Positions 1 through 8,250 of a DNA stretch of 64,000 nt are shown here, piece after piece. The position numbers and the translations under genes are program-made. The notes beneath the pieces are model-generated. The model saw nothing but the letters and a program-made list of their open reading frames with translations. It had not been told where the DNA came from and made no database searches. The stretch is from Rhizobium sp. 11515TR (GTDB lineage Bacteria; Pseudomonadota; Alphaproteobacteria; Rhizobiales; Rhizobiaceae), in the NCBI RefSeq assembly GCF_002277895.1, contig NZ_CP022999.1:1505180-1569179 (forward strand), written 5' to 3'. How positions within the stretch are numbered: the stretch's first letter is position 1; every line of letters starts with the position of its first letter.

Positions 1-702
1 CACGCTTTCCACGGCCGAAACCACCGTGCTGTCGGTCGGCAGGAGGATTACATCGGCCTTGCCGACGAGGCTGCGGGCAGCGTCCGGCACCGCGGCCGAT
101 TGTGCCGCCGACGCCTCGACGATACTCATACCGATCTTCGCCGCCTCGGTCTTCATCTCAGCCACTTGCGCAACGGAATTGGCCTCGCCGGCATTATAGA
201 GGACGCCGATCTTCGTTGCCGTCGGCGTCAGTTTATGGATCAGTTCGAAGGTCAGGTTCAGAGGCTGCTTGTCACTGGTTCCGGTGAGCGTGCCGTCCGG
301 TTGAGCGAAACTTTTGACCAGTTTCGCGGCAACAGGATCCGTCACGGCCGAGAACACGATTGGGATTGCTCCTTTGGCTGCGGCCTGGCAGGCCTGGGCC
401 GACGGTGTGGAGATAGCGACGATCACGTCGGGCGATTTGCCGGCAAATGTCTTGGCGATCTGCGTCTGCGTCAGCATGCTTCCTTGAGCGCTTGCAATGT
501 CGAGCGTGACGGTCTTGCCGTCGACGAAGCCGGCATCGGCCAGTGCATCGACGATCCCTTTGCGGGCCGCATCGATGGCCGGATGCTCGACGATATAGGT
601 CAGCGCCACCGTCTTGTTCGCCGCAGTGGTGACCGTGGCGGAGAAAGACAGGAGCAGGGCCGAGAGGGCCAGTGCGTGTACGAAAGCGGTTTTGCGTTTC
701 AC
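1..702 (-). CDS. ABC transporter substrate-binding protein, TrpX/YckB-like (C-terminus outside window)
   Basis: Periplasmic binding protein of the ABC_sub_bind family (type seen in TrpX-like tryptophan/tyrosine importers). I read 234 codons before the window edge. The start is GTG at 702, with GAGGAG about 9 bases upstream; no better ATG exists near it. The N-terminus MKRKTAFVHALALSALL is a Sec signal peptide ending around VTTAA. The mature part has the two-lobe pattern of the family (TYIVEHPAIDAARKGI, then ISTPSAQACQ and IPIVFSAVTDP). It lies 38 bases after the FMN dehydrogenase stop on the same strand, so the two are probably co-transcribed; permease and ATPase genes would be expected beyond position 1. 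Ligand is not readable from the sequence. Confidence 0.8.
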   Translation of the reverse strand, partial: MKRKTAFVHALALSALLLSFSATVTTAANKTVALTYIVEHPAIDAARKGIVDALADAGFVDGKTVTLDIASAQGSMLTQTQIAKTFAGKSPDVIVAISTPSAQACQAAAKGAIPIVFSAVTDPVAAKLVKSFAQPDGTLTGTSDKQPLNLTFELIHKLTPTATKIGVLYNAGEANSVAQVAEMKTEAAKIGMSIVEASAAQSAAVPDAARSLVGKADVILLPTDSTVVSAVESV

Positions 703-740
703 CGGAGCAATCTCCTCGTAAGGGTTTTGGCAATGACGGG

Positions 741-1961
741 TCAGGCGGCAAATGGTGACTGTGGGCGCGGAGACACGGGTTCGCCGGCGGAAACCTGCCC
801 AGGTCGCATCAGCATTGGAGGAAGTCGAAGCCTCGAAGGCTGCAGGTCGGCAATGGTGGGCGCACCCATCATTGCCTGAGCGACGTCGAGTTCGGCGGCG
901 ATGATGGCAAGGGCTCTGAACGCGGCATCCTCGCCGCCACTCGCCAAAGCATAGAGCGTCGCACGTCCGATCTGCACGGCCGTTGCTCCAAGCGCCAGCG
1001 CCTTGGCAACGTCGGTGCCGCTGCGAAAGCCGCTGTCGATCAGGATTGCGAGCTTGCCTCCGACAGCGCTGACGAATTCCGGCAGGATGTCGATACTCGC
1101 GACGGCTCCATCGAGCTGCCGGCCGCCGTGATTGCTGACCACGATACCGTCAAGCCCAAGCTCGGCTGCCCGGCTGCCCTGCCTCGGATTGAGCAATCCC
1201 TTAAGGATCAGCGGTCCCTTCCAGCGATCCCGTATAAAAGCGATGTCGTCCCAGGACACGCTCGGGTCGAGCTGCTGTTCCATCACCTCGGCAATCGTTC
1301 CCGCGGATTTGAGATCGAACTCGGCTTCCATGACTTCCAGACGCGGAGCGCCGGCCTTGGCCATCCGCAAGGCCCACCCGGGATGAGCCGCAAGAGTCAG
1401 GAGTTTCCTGGGTGTCCAGCGGAACGGCAGCGAAAAGCCATTCCGGGCATCGCGCAACCGTCTGCCCGGAATGGCGTTGTCGACCGTTATCTCGATTGCT
1501 TCGAAGCCCAGTGCTTCGGCCTGTTTCAGCAGCCTGAGGCTCACTTCGCGGTCTCGGAACAGGTAGAGCTGAAACCACTTCCTGCCTTCGCCGGCGGCTG
1601 CCACCGCTTTCATGGTCGCGCTGGCCGCTGAGCTCATGACAAAGGGAATTCCCGCTCGTGCGGCAGCCCGGGCCAACGCCTGGTCGCCCGCAGGCCATGC
1701 AGCACCCGCCAGCCCGGTCGGTCCGATGATGACCGGCATTGAGAGCGGCTCGCCGAAGAGCGAGATGGCCGCCGAGCGGTGGCCGACATCGACGGGTGCG
1801 GAGCCGACGAGACGAATCCGATCCAACGCTACCCGGTTTTCGCGCAGCGTCAGCTCCGATCCGGCGCCGCCATCGAAGAAGTCAAACACCATTTTCGGCA
1901 ATGCGCGCCGCGCGGCGGTTCTGAAGTCGGCGATCGATGCCGGACCATGTGGATTGGACAT
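741..1961 (-). CDS. FMN-dependent alpha-hydroxy-acid dehydrogenase (lactate/mandelate dehydrogenase family)
   Basis: Oxidises an L-2-hydroxy acid to the 2-keto acid, usually feeding electrons to the respiratory chain. The 406-residue length fits the family. The active-site signature SNHGGRQLDG (about residue 277) carries the catalytic His and substrate-binding Arg; the FMN-binding parts GPTGLAGAAWPAGD, FQLYLFRDRE and the glycine-rich IDSGFRSGTDVAKALALGA are present. Start ATG at 1961 has no rival in frame. Substrate is open: L-lactate, mandelate or a branched hydroxy acid are all possible, because the family is poorly separated by sequence. It sits next to an aromatic-acid-type binding protein gene, which would suit a mandelate- or phenyllactate-like substrate (inference). 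Upstream lies only the decayed tail of an FAD-linked oxidase. Confidence 0.88.
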   Translation of the reverse strand: MSNPHGPASIADFRTAARRALPKMVFDFFDGGAGSELTLRENRVALDRIRLVGSAPVDVGHRSAAISLFGEPLSMPVIIGPTGLAGAAWPAGDQALARAAARAGIPFVMSSAASATMKAVAAAGEGRKWFQLYLFRDREVSLRLLKQAEALGFEAIEITVDNAIPGRRLRDARNGFSLPFRWTPRKLLTLAAHPGWALRMAKAGAPRLEVMEAEFDLKSAGTIAEVMEQQLDPSVSWDDIAFIRDRWKGPLILKGLLNPRQGSRAAELGLDGIVVSNHGGRQLDGAVASIDILPEFVSAVGGKLAILIDSGFRSGTDVAKALALGATAVQIGRATLYALASGGEDAAFRALAIIAAELDVAQAMMGAPTIADLQPSRLRLPPMLMRPGQVSAGEPVSPRPQSPFAA

Positions 1962-1970
1962 AAATTCTCA

Positions 1971-2167
1971 CTATCTCCCTGGTTTATGGATCTCGCTCAT
2001 TGAAGAGCGGCGCCTCGGCGAGATTGAAACCTTGCATGGATTCATGATGTTGTGAGGATCAATGGCGCGTTTGATTGCGGCCATGACCCGGATGGCCGGA
2101 CCATGCTCCGCGACAAGCGCAGCTATTTTGCTGTGGCCTATCCCATGCTCGCCGGTCGACGTTCCGC
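1971..2167 (-). pseudogene. C-terminal remnant of an FAD-linked oxidase (GlcD / D-lactate dehydrogenase family)
   Basis: Reading the minus strand gives about 60 codons ending in TAG at 1971 that match the end of GlcD-type flavoproteins: GGTSTGEHGIGHSK, then MAAIKRAIDPHNIMNPCKV. In intact members this is the last 60 of about 470 residues. Everything upstream is gone: the frame runs straight into an unrelated methyltransferase fragment near 2168. It is therefore a deletion scar, not a gene. The neighbouring FMN alpha-hydroxy-acid dehydrogenase may once have shared a locus with it. Confidence 0.75.
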
Positions 2168-2483
2168 CGCCTGACCGGAGACCCTGATCCGGCCGCCACT
2201 CTCGACTTCGAGATCCTCAAGTTGTTCGGTGGACGGATCGGTCGTGACCAATGAAGCCGGCAGAGCCGACATCTTCGGCAGTCGCTCGGCTGAAATGACC
2301 GTTGCCAGCGCCGATTTCCGAGACGCGACGGCCGTCGATGGGCTGTAGGAAGTTGCGCATGGCGGCGACATCGTCAAGCCAAGCATCGGGAAAGAGATGA
2401 AGTGCATCGCGGCAGGTCGCCAAGCGAGGCCCGGAGAAGACGATGTCAGCTTTAATCGGTGTCGAGGACATATACATGAACAT
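2168..2483 (-). pseudogene. Frameshifted N-terminal fragment of a SAM-dependent methyltransferase
   Basis: From ATG 2483 the reading frame contains DAWLDDVAAMRNFLQPI followed by VSEIGAGNGHFS, the glycine-rich motif I of class I methyltransferases. Near 2300 sense continues in a different frame (ERLPKMSALPASLVTTDPS, then EQLEDLEVESGGRIRV), so one small indel breaks it. It then ends abruptly at the junction with the FAD-oxidase tail. About 105 of an expected 200 or more residues remain. Product unknown; rRNA-dimethylase-like or generic methyltransferase cannot be told apart. Confidence 0.55.
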
Positions 2484-2820
2484 ATGCCTTCCAAAATTGT
2501 TGCGGTTCGGAAATCTCCCTAGATTCTAGTTATGCGGGCAATCGCGGTGCGATTTACCTCTTATGATTAAAACTACAACACAGATTTGATAGGAAATCAA
2601 TTGCTATTTGCAAGTAATTTAGACATGCGCAACGTTTGTGCAATCGAGCTGATTGGAGGCAATTTGAGCAGAGCCAATAGCCGATCTGGGGGATGTTCTT
2701 TGATCGGCTCTGCACGAATTGTCAGAATTATTAAGTCTTGCCGGAAGTGCTTCAATCGCCGGGATGGCAGGCGAACATGATAGAATGCCGATTGCAGAAT
2801 CCGTGCTTGATTGTTCCGCC
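2484..2820. other. Gene-free stretch between two pseudogenes
   Basis: AT-richer than its surroundings. No coding frame with family resemblance on either strand. One hairpin with perfect 8-bp arms, AGCCGATC (2679-2686) and GATCGGCT (2702-2709), has no T-tract. Confidence 0.5.
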
Positions 2821-3472
2821 TCAGGCATTGAGCACCAGGATCTTGCCAAGAAGGATCGTCGCGCCGCCGAAGGCAAGGCGGGTATCGATGTGCAGGCCTT
2901 CGAAGATGACCGAGATCGTTATGGCGACAATCGGAACAACGGTCAGCGCATAGGCCGCCCGTGCGGGGCCGACCTTCTCGATGAGCGTGAATACACGAGA
3001 AACGTGACGCAGGAGGCAACAATTGCCAGGTAGGCGAGCTGCGCCAGATAGTCGACGGTTACGGGTATCGTGAGAGACGTGCCGACAACGATCGCCCAGA
3101 CGACTCCGAAGCCGCATCCGCACAATGCACCCCAACCCATGAGCATCCGGATCGGCAGGCCGCGCCGCTGGTTCGCGCAGCAATCGCCGTCCCCGCACCT
3201 GTCGCCATCGCCGCAATGCCTGCCCAGATGAAGCCCGTCACAGTTTGCGGGTCGAGATGCAATGCGAAGATCTGTGGGGCGGCGACGATGGCAAGGCCCA
3301 GGAGACCACAAACTATGCCAATCGTCGCGCGGCGGCTTATCCGGAGATTCAGCAGTAAGCGGCTGGCGATGGCGGCAAACAGCGAGGAACTCGATAGCAC
3401 CAGGGCGGCAATCCCGCTCGGGATACCCTTCGTCGCCTTATAAAAGGCGATAAATGCAAGCCCGAAAAACAA
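2821..3472 (-). pseudogene. EamA/DMT-family permease remnant, N-terminus missing, at least two frameshifts
   Basis: Three minus-strand frames in succession spell one drug/metabolite transporter. First is LAFIAFYKATKGIPSGIAAL and further helices (about 3470 to 3190), then MLMGWGALCGCGFGVVWAIV through YLAIVASCVTFLVYSR (about 3150 to 2990). Last is EKVGPARAAYALTVVPIVA to the TGA at 2821. Intact EamA proteins have ten helices in about 300 residues; here the first two to three helices are absent (a stop lies just upstream of 3472) and two frame changes are needed. Non-functional. Together with the fragments at 1971-2483 it marks a decaying segment. Confidence 0.72.
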
Positions 3473-3745
3473 TGGCGGCGCTTATGCGGCTCCTGCGTCC
3501 ACGATGGCAAATGGCAATTATCGGAAATCTCGGGCTTCGAAGGTGAGATTCAGTAATTTTCACTTTCGGCCCGAGGCTGCAATATAGCTTGTGACAGGCG
3601 GGGACAATAGGGCGGCGAGCGCAATGCGGGTTCGGGCACAAATCACTGTCGATCACACGGAAATCCGAATAGCCTTTTGTTTCCCCGCGATGCGAAATCG
3701 AATAACATCTCTCCTTATCGAAGATGGTCAAAGAGAGCGTTAGGG

Positions 3746-4021
3746 ATGTCCATGCAGCTGATCGATAAAGCGTTCACGAAGACGGTTGCCTTAGGCATTC
3801 TGATTATTGTTCCCGCGGTTTTCTTTGCCTCCTGCTCGACGGTCGGCGGAACCGGCGGCCAATCCAGGCCGGTAACCGCGAGCAGATCGACAGATCGCGA
3901 CAAAGACAAAGCGGCGGAACGTCGGCGATGGGCAGAGAGAGTTGAACGAGATAATCAGCTGGCTCCAAGCGGGTCGGCACCCGGTTCCTATGGCTCTTCC
4001 CGTCCTCTCTTCACTTGGTGA
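3746..4021 (+). CDS. Small hypothetical lipoprotein
   Basis: A 91-residue protein from ATG 3746, the best-placed start: a hydrophobic segment TVALGILIIVPAVFF then ends in FASC, a plausible lipobox with Cys about residue 27. The mature part is short, charged (RSTDRDKDKAAERRRWAERVE) and low in complexity, as in many rhizobial small lipoproteins of unknown role. An in-frame upstream ATG at 3677 would put 23 extra residues before the signal and is unlikely. No operon partner. No function can be given. Confidence 0.5.
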   Translation: MSMQLIDKAFTKTVALGILIIVPAVFFASCSTVGGTGGQSRPVTASRSTDRDKDKAAERRRWAERVERDNQLAPSGSAPGSYGSSRPLFTW

Positions 4022-4225
4022 GCGATAGATTGGCAAACCGCCCGATCTCAGGCTTTGGAGAACGGGTTCGTATCCGGCTCGGCGCAAGTGCCAGTCTATG
4101 TCCGGATTGGCGGTCGGCGGATCTTTGCATTGACCGGATATGGCATACGTCGCTATCCCGCACGCTCCGGAGGCGCTCGCAGTGCTGCTTTCGAGAGACC
4201 TATGGCCCACTACTCGAGTAGATCA

Positions 4226-5122
4226 TCAGACAAGCGCATCCCTGGGGAAGCCTGCGGCCAGGCAGTCGATAAACCTGCGAACGGCCGGAGGAAGACCACG
4301 GCGCGTCGTGAATACGAGATGGACAAGGCCCTTCAGGCCATGCCAAGCGGGAAGGACTCGTACGAGCTTTCCTTCTTCCAGCGCCTGTCTGCATGTGTGA
4401 TCGGGGAGAAGAGCGACACCCAGACCCGCAAGTGCTGCTGCCCTCACGGCCGTAAAGTCTGCACAGCCCATTCTCGGCTCATGCCTGAGCGTATGGGTTC
4501 GGCCATCGTCCGTCTCGAGAAACCAGTTCACTTCGCCCTGATCATCCGTGGTCGAGAGGGTAGGTTCGCGCGCCAAAGCTTCTATGTCTGCGATGCGGCC
4601 GGCAATTTGGGGGCTTGCGACCAGGATGCGGATCGAGTTGCCGAGCGAGCGCATCGTTAGTGAGGCATCACCATCCAGCGACGTTCGGACCCGCAACGCG
4701 ACGTCGATCCGCTCGTCGATGAGATTGACCGGACGGTCGATCGCGACGAGTTGCAGCCGCACTTTTGGATGCTGCGCCAGGAACTGCATTAGGAGGGGGG
4801 AGATCGGTTCGACCAACCCTGTCGGGCAACTCATTCGGATCAGACCATGCGGCTCTGATTTTGCCTCTGCAACGAGCGCCTCTGCACGCTCGGCTTCCGC
4901 CAGCATTGCCTTGCAGCGCTCGTAGAAGGATTGACCTACATCGGTTACCCGGAAGCGGCGGCTCGACCGTTCGATCAGGCGCACGCCGAGCCGTTCCTCA
5001 AGTCCAGCCACCCGCCGGCTGAGCTTCGACTTCGGCTCGCGCAAAGCGCGCCCTGCGGCTGCGAACCCGCCGTGGGCGACGACCTCGGCAAAATAGACCA
5101 GATCATTCAAATCAGATCTCAT
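4226..5122 (-). CDS. LysR-family transcriptional regulator, divergent from the SDR gene
   Basis: 298 residues from ATG 5122 (GGAGAA upstream); an in-frame ATG 54 bases further out lacks a ribosome site and would lie inside the operator region. The N-terminal winged helix is LNDLVYFAEVVAHGGFAAAG ... LSRRVAGLEERLGVRLIERS; the rest is the periplasmic-binding-like effector domain (from about residue 90, GLIRMSCPTGLVEPISPLL). Typical of the CrgA/DsdC-like subgroup that controls a divergent oxidoreductase. It faces the SDR gene at 5225 across 102 bases that hold repeated ATCGTTC half-sites, so it probably controls that gene and itself. Effector unknown. Confidence 0.9.
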   Translation of the reverse strand: MRSDLNDLVYFAEVVAHGGFAAAGRALREPKSKLSRRVAGLEERLGVRLIERSSRRFRVTDVGQSFYERCKAMLAEAERAEALVAEAKSEPHGLIRMSCPTGLVEPISPLLMQFLAQHPKVRLQLVAIDRPVNLIDERIDVALRVRTSLDGDASLTMRSLGNSIRILVASPQIAGRIADIEALAREPTLSTTDDQGEVNWFLETDDGRTHTLRHEPRMGCADFTAVRAAALAGLGVALLPDHTCRQALEEGKLVRVLPAWHGLKGLVHLVFTTRRGLPPAVRRFIDCLAAGFPRDALV

Positions 5123-5123
5123 G

Positions 5124-5181
5124 ATCGTTCTCCATTTGGAACGATGAGTATCAAATTTGCTGGCTATTTGCAGCATCGTTC
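5124..5181. promoter_or_regulatory. Putative LysR operator: ATCGTTC repeats
   Basis: ATCGTTC (5124-5130) and its exact complement GAACGAT (5139-5145) form an inverted repeat with an 8-base gap. A third direct copy of ATCGTTC lies at 5175-5181. The array sits between the divergent LysR and SDR genes and touches the LysR start, which fits negative autoregulation plus SDR control (inference from position and symmetry). Confidence 0.5.
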
Positions 5182-5224
5182 TGCTGGCATGTTCATTTCA
5201 ACGGCAATGGCCGCACAAAGGAGC

Positions 5225-5983
5225 ATGACAGTGAGCAAGAAATTCGAAGACAAAGTCGTGATCGTAACGGGTGGCACGAGCGGTATTGGTCTTGCAACGG
5301 CAAAGGCTTTCTCGATGGAAGGTGCCTCCGTGTTCATCACCGGCCGCCGCAAGGAAGCGCTCGATGCCGCCATCCAGAAGATCGGTGGCCGTGTCACGGG
5401 CGTACAGGCCGACATGAGCAAGCTCGTCGATATCGATCGCCTGTACGACGCAGTTCAACAGAAGCACTCGCACATCGATGTGGTTTTCGCGAATGCCGGC
5501 GGCGGCGAGATGGTGCCTCTCGGGGCGATTACCGAAGAACATTACCAGAAGACATTCGATACCAACGTGAAGGGCACCTTATTCACCGTTCAAAAGGCGC
5601 TCCCGCTCCTGCGTGATGGTGGTTCGATTGTCCTCACCTCGTCGACCACGAGCATTTCCGGCACGCCTGCCTTCAGCGTCTACTCGGCAACCAAGGCTGC
5701 CGTGCGCAACTTCGCCCGCAACTGGATCCTCGATCTTAAGGATCGCCATATTCGCGTCAATGCAATTAGTCCTGGCGTGACGGAGACAGCCGGCCTCAAC
5801 GAACTCTTCGGCAACGGTGAGAGCGCGGAGAACACGAAGAATTACCTCGCGAGCCTCATTCCTGCGGGCCGCATCGGGCAACCGGAAGAGATCGCCAAGG
5901 CCGTGCTATTCCTGGCCTCCGACGATGCCAGCTTCATCAATGGCGTCGAACTCTTCGTCGATGGTGGCCACGTCCAGATCTAA
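5225..5983 (+). CDS. SDR-family oxidoreductase
   Basis: Classical short-chain dehydrogenase of 252 residues, probably NADP(H)-linked (GRRKE after beta 2). Seen: cofactor motif TGGTSGIG (about residue 17), NAG segment FANAGGG, catalytic Ser in TSSTTS, the YxxxK pair in YSATKAAV, and the C-terminal FINGVELFVDGG. ATG 5225 is chosen because AAAGGAG precedes it; longer upstream frames lack both a ribosome site and homology. It is followed after 18 bases by an NTF2-like gene and faced by a LysR regulator, a common layout for SDR/NTF2 detoxification or small-ketone modules. Substrate unknown. Confidence 0.88.
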   Translation: MTVSKKFEDKVVIVTGGTSGIGLATAKAFSMEGASVFITGRRKEALDAAIQKIGGRVTGVQADMSKLVDIDRLYDAVQQKHSHIDVVFANAGGGEMVPLGAITEEHYQKTFDTNVKGTLFTVQKALPLLRDGGSIVLTSSTTSISGTPAFSVYSATKAAVRNFARNWILDLKDRHIRVNAISPGVTETAGLNELFGNGESAENTKNYLASLIPAGRIGQPEEIAKAVLFLASDDASFINGVELFVDGGHVQI

Positions 5984-6001
5984 GCCGCTATATCAGGGAG
6001 A

Positions 6002-6397
6002 ATGACCATGGCAGACATCGCAACGCTGCTCGATCGGAATCTGCAGGGCATCTTTGGGGAGGGCGACGACGCCCTCCGCCTGAAAGTGGCGGAGGAAATC
6101 CTTCACGAGAACGCGATATTCATCGAACCGCACGGGATCTACCGCGGCCGGGACGAGATCGTCCGCATCGCCGGGGTTATCCGCGCAATGCATCCGACAT
6201 TTGCGTACACCACAATCGCTGCGGCGGACGTTCTCCATGATCAGGCCGGGCGCGTGCAATGGGTGGCCGGTGCGCCCGGCGAAGAACCTGCATATGCAGG
6301 TACGGATTTCATCATTGCCAAGGACGGCAAGATCGCAGCGATCTATCTTTTCTTCGAGGGAAATCCGGATCCGACCAGCCCGCCCATCAGGGTCTGA
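6002..6397 (+). CDS. NTF2-like / SnoaL-family protein
   Basis: 131-residue cone-fold protein of the nuclear-transport-factor-2 superfamily, which includes small isomerases, hydratases and ligand binders. Visible are the N-terminal helix pair, LHENAIFIEPHGIYRGRDEI, and the C-terminal strand GTDFIIAKDGKIAAIYLFFE typical of SnoaL-like domains. Start ATG 6002 follows CAGGGAGA. It lies 18 bases after the SDR stop and is very likely co-transcribed, ending at a strong hairpin. Whether it is an enzyme or a binding partner cannot be seen. Confidence 0.75.
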   Translation: MTMADIATLLDRNLQGIFGEGDDALRLKVAEEILHENAIFIEPHGIYRGRDEIVRIAGVIRAMHPTFAYTTIAAADVLHDQAGRVQWVAGAPGEEPAYAGTDFIIAKDGKIAAIYLFFEGNPDPTSPPIRV

Positions 6398-6418
6398 GGG
6401 GTCCAATGCACCAACAAC

Positions 6419-6444
6419 GATCGCCGGGCGGGTGCCCGGCGATC
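6419..6444. terminator. Hairpin between convergent NTF2-like and IclR genes
   Basis: Perfect 11-bp arms GATCGCCGGGC and GCCCGGCGATC around a 4-base loop, 22 bases after the NTF2-like stop and 56 before the IclR stop. No long T-run, so a stop by this hairpin on either strand would be Rho-assisted or weak. Confidence 0.6.
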
Positions 6445-6499
6445 TTCGCGGGATCGTTCCTTTGGAGATTTGTCACTTTCGCGAAAAGTCTTGTTAGGT

Positions 6500-7303
6500 T
6501 CAGGATCCGAAGAAACGGCCTTTCGACGACCGGAAGCCGAGCTTTTCGGAGATCTCGTGAGCGGCTTTCAAGAGGCTGTCGAGATAGGCGGTGCGGTTGC
6601 GCAAGCCATCCTCGCGCGGCGTTACTAGGCAGAGTGTCGCGATGCAGGCGCCGTCGGCCTGATGGATGGGCACGGCGAAGCAATGGGTGAAGTTCTCCAC
6701 TTCGCTATTGAAGGTGAAGTATCCGTCTTCGGCCGCCTGGCGTACTTGAGCGATGAAATCGGCGGGTTCCAGCCGCCTGCCATTCGGAAGGACGAAATCT
6801 TCAGGCGGAATGAAATCAAGGATTTCCCGGTCCGAAAGATGGGCTACAAGCAGGCGCCCCGAGGCGGTCCACGGAATGGCGACGAGCTCGCCGACATTCG
6901 AGGAGATGCGAAAGGGGCGGATGCCTTCCCGCATCATGGCAACCGTATATTTATTGCCCTCCAGCAGGCACATTTGTGCTGTCTCGCGCGTCTCCTCCGC
7001 CAGCACGCCGAGCATGCGGCCGCATTCGCGCATCAGGTCGAATTGTTCGGCATAGGCGGTGCCGAGAAAATAGAGGCGGCGGCCGAGAAAGACCCGGCCG
7101 TCGCCGCCCTGATAGTCGAGCATGCCATGACCGAGCAGAAGATTGACAAGCTCGTAGATGGAAGAGCGCGGCGCACCGATTTCCGTGGCGATCTCGTTCG
7201 GGCGCATGGGCTGGCGTTTTACCCGCAGAAACTCAAGAATCTCGAAGGCGCGATCCAGGCCCCGCATGCGTCGGGATACAATGTCGTTTGCAGTCTCGGC
7301 CAT
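6500..7303 (-). CDS. IclR-family transcriptional regulator
   Basis: 267 residues from ATG 7303 (GGAGAGAAGC upstream); an earlier ATG would add 11 residues without a ribosome site. N-terminal winged helix-turn-helix: LDRAFEILEFLRV ... MRPNEIATEIGAPRSSIYELVNLLLGHGML. C-terminal GAF-like effector domain, with IPWTASGRLLVAHLSD and the end motif CIATLCLVTPRE. It lies 163 bases downstream of the last gene of the amino-acid ABC operon and on the same strand, so it is the likely regulator of that transporter. A conventional small-molecule-responsive repressor or activator; effector not readable. Confidence 0.88.
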   Translation of the reverse strand: MAETANDIVSRRMRGLDRAFEILEFLRVKRQPMRPNEIATEIGAPRSSIYELVNLLLGHGMLDYQGGDGRVFLGRRLYFLGTAYAEQFDLMRECGRMLGVLAEETRETAQMCLLEGNKYTVAMMREGIRPFRISSNVGELVAIPWTASGRLLVAHLSDREILDFIPPEDFVLPNGRRLEPADFIAQVRQAAEDGYFTFNSEVENFTHCFAVPIHQADGACIATLCLVTPREDGLRNRTAYLDSLLKAAHEISEKLGFRSSKGRFFGS

Positions 7304-7466
7304 GCTTCTCTCCGAATATTCCCAAACCAGCCGCAACCAGCACGCTGCGACGCATCAGCACATGGTGCCGGCTATATGGCGCTGGTGCCGCTAGATCTCA
7401 GCAACACGCTGCGATAGCATCCGAGCGTGCGATGACGCAACGCTTGCGCAACGCTGTTGTTTCCTC

Positions 7467-8237
7467 TCAATTGAAACTCGAGGTCTTGAGGAATTCGGCA
7501 AGCCGCTCCGTCTTCGGACGCGCGAACATGTCCTTCGGATCGCCTTCTTCGCAGATGACGCCCTGGTTCATGAAGATGACGCGCGAGGAGACCTCATAGG
7601 CAAAGCGCATCTCATGGGTGACCAGCAGCATCGTCATGCCGTCGGCGGCGAGTCCTTTGATGACTTGAAGAACTTCGCCAACCAGTTCCGGGTCGAGGGC
7701 CGACGTCACTTCGTCGAACAGCATCAGCCGAGGCGCCATGGCGATCGCTCGGGCAATCGCGACGCGCTGTTGCTGGCCACCCGAGAGCTGGCCCGGATAA
7801 TGATTGGCGCGGGCAGCAAGGCCCACACGGTCAAGCCATTTTTCCGCGACGGCGCGTGCATCCGGCTTCGACATCTTCTTCACCTTGACGAGGCCGAGCA
7901 TCACGTTCTCGGCGGCGGTCATGTGCGGAAAAAGGTTGAATTGCTGGAAGGCCATGCCGGTGAGTGCGCGCTGGCGGGCAATCTCCTTCTCGCTCTTGCG
8001 GCGGCGGATGCTGCCCTCGGCGTGATAGCCGATCTCCTCGCCATCGAGGCTGATCTTGCCTCCCTGAAACTCCTCCAGCATGTTGATGCAGCGCAGCATC
8101 GTCGTCTTGCCGGAACCCGACGAGCCGATGATGGAAATGACCTCGCCTTCCTGCACCGTGCAGTCGACGCCCTTGAGAACCTCGTGCTGGCCATAGGTCT
8201 TGCGCAGGCCCTGAATGTCTAGGATTGTCTTGCCCAT
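7467..8237 (-). CDS. Amino-acid ABC transporter, ATP-binding protein
   Basis: ATPase of a polar amino-acid uptake (PAAT) transporter, GlnQ/HisP type. 256 residues from ATG 8237, with GAGGAG upstream. Walker A GSSGSGKT (about residue 38), Q-loop FQQFNLFPH, ABC signature LSGGQQQRVAIARAI, Walker B LMLFDEVTSALDPE and H-loop VTHEM are all intact. Note EVTSAL rather than the more common EPTSAL, as in many PAAT ATPases. Follows the two permease genes by 13 bases. Confidence 0.93.
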   Translation of the reverse strand: MGKTILDIQGLRKTYGQHEVLKGVDCTVQEGEVISIIGSSGSGKTTMLRCINMLEEFQGGKISLDGEEIGYHAEGSIRRRKSEKEIARQRALTGMAFQQFNLFPHMTAAENVMLGLVKVKKMSKPDARAVAEKWLDRVGLAARANHYPGQLSGGQQQRVAIARAIAMAPRLMLFDEVTSALDPELVGEVLQVIKGLAADGMTMLLVTHEMRFAYEVSSRVIFMNQGVICEEGDPKDMFARPKTERLAEFLKTSSFN

Positions 8238-8250
8238 CGGTCCGATCTCC

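Noticed and set aside
100..879. Long plus-strand open frame over the binding-protein gene
   Set aside because: Antisense shadow of the substrate-binding protein and FMN dehydrogenase ends; Arg/Gly-biased text without any family motif.
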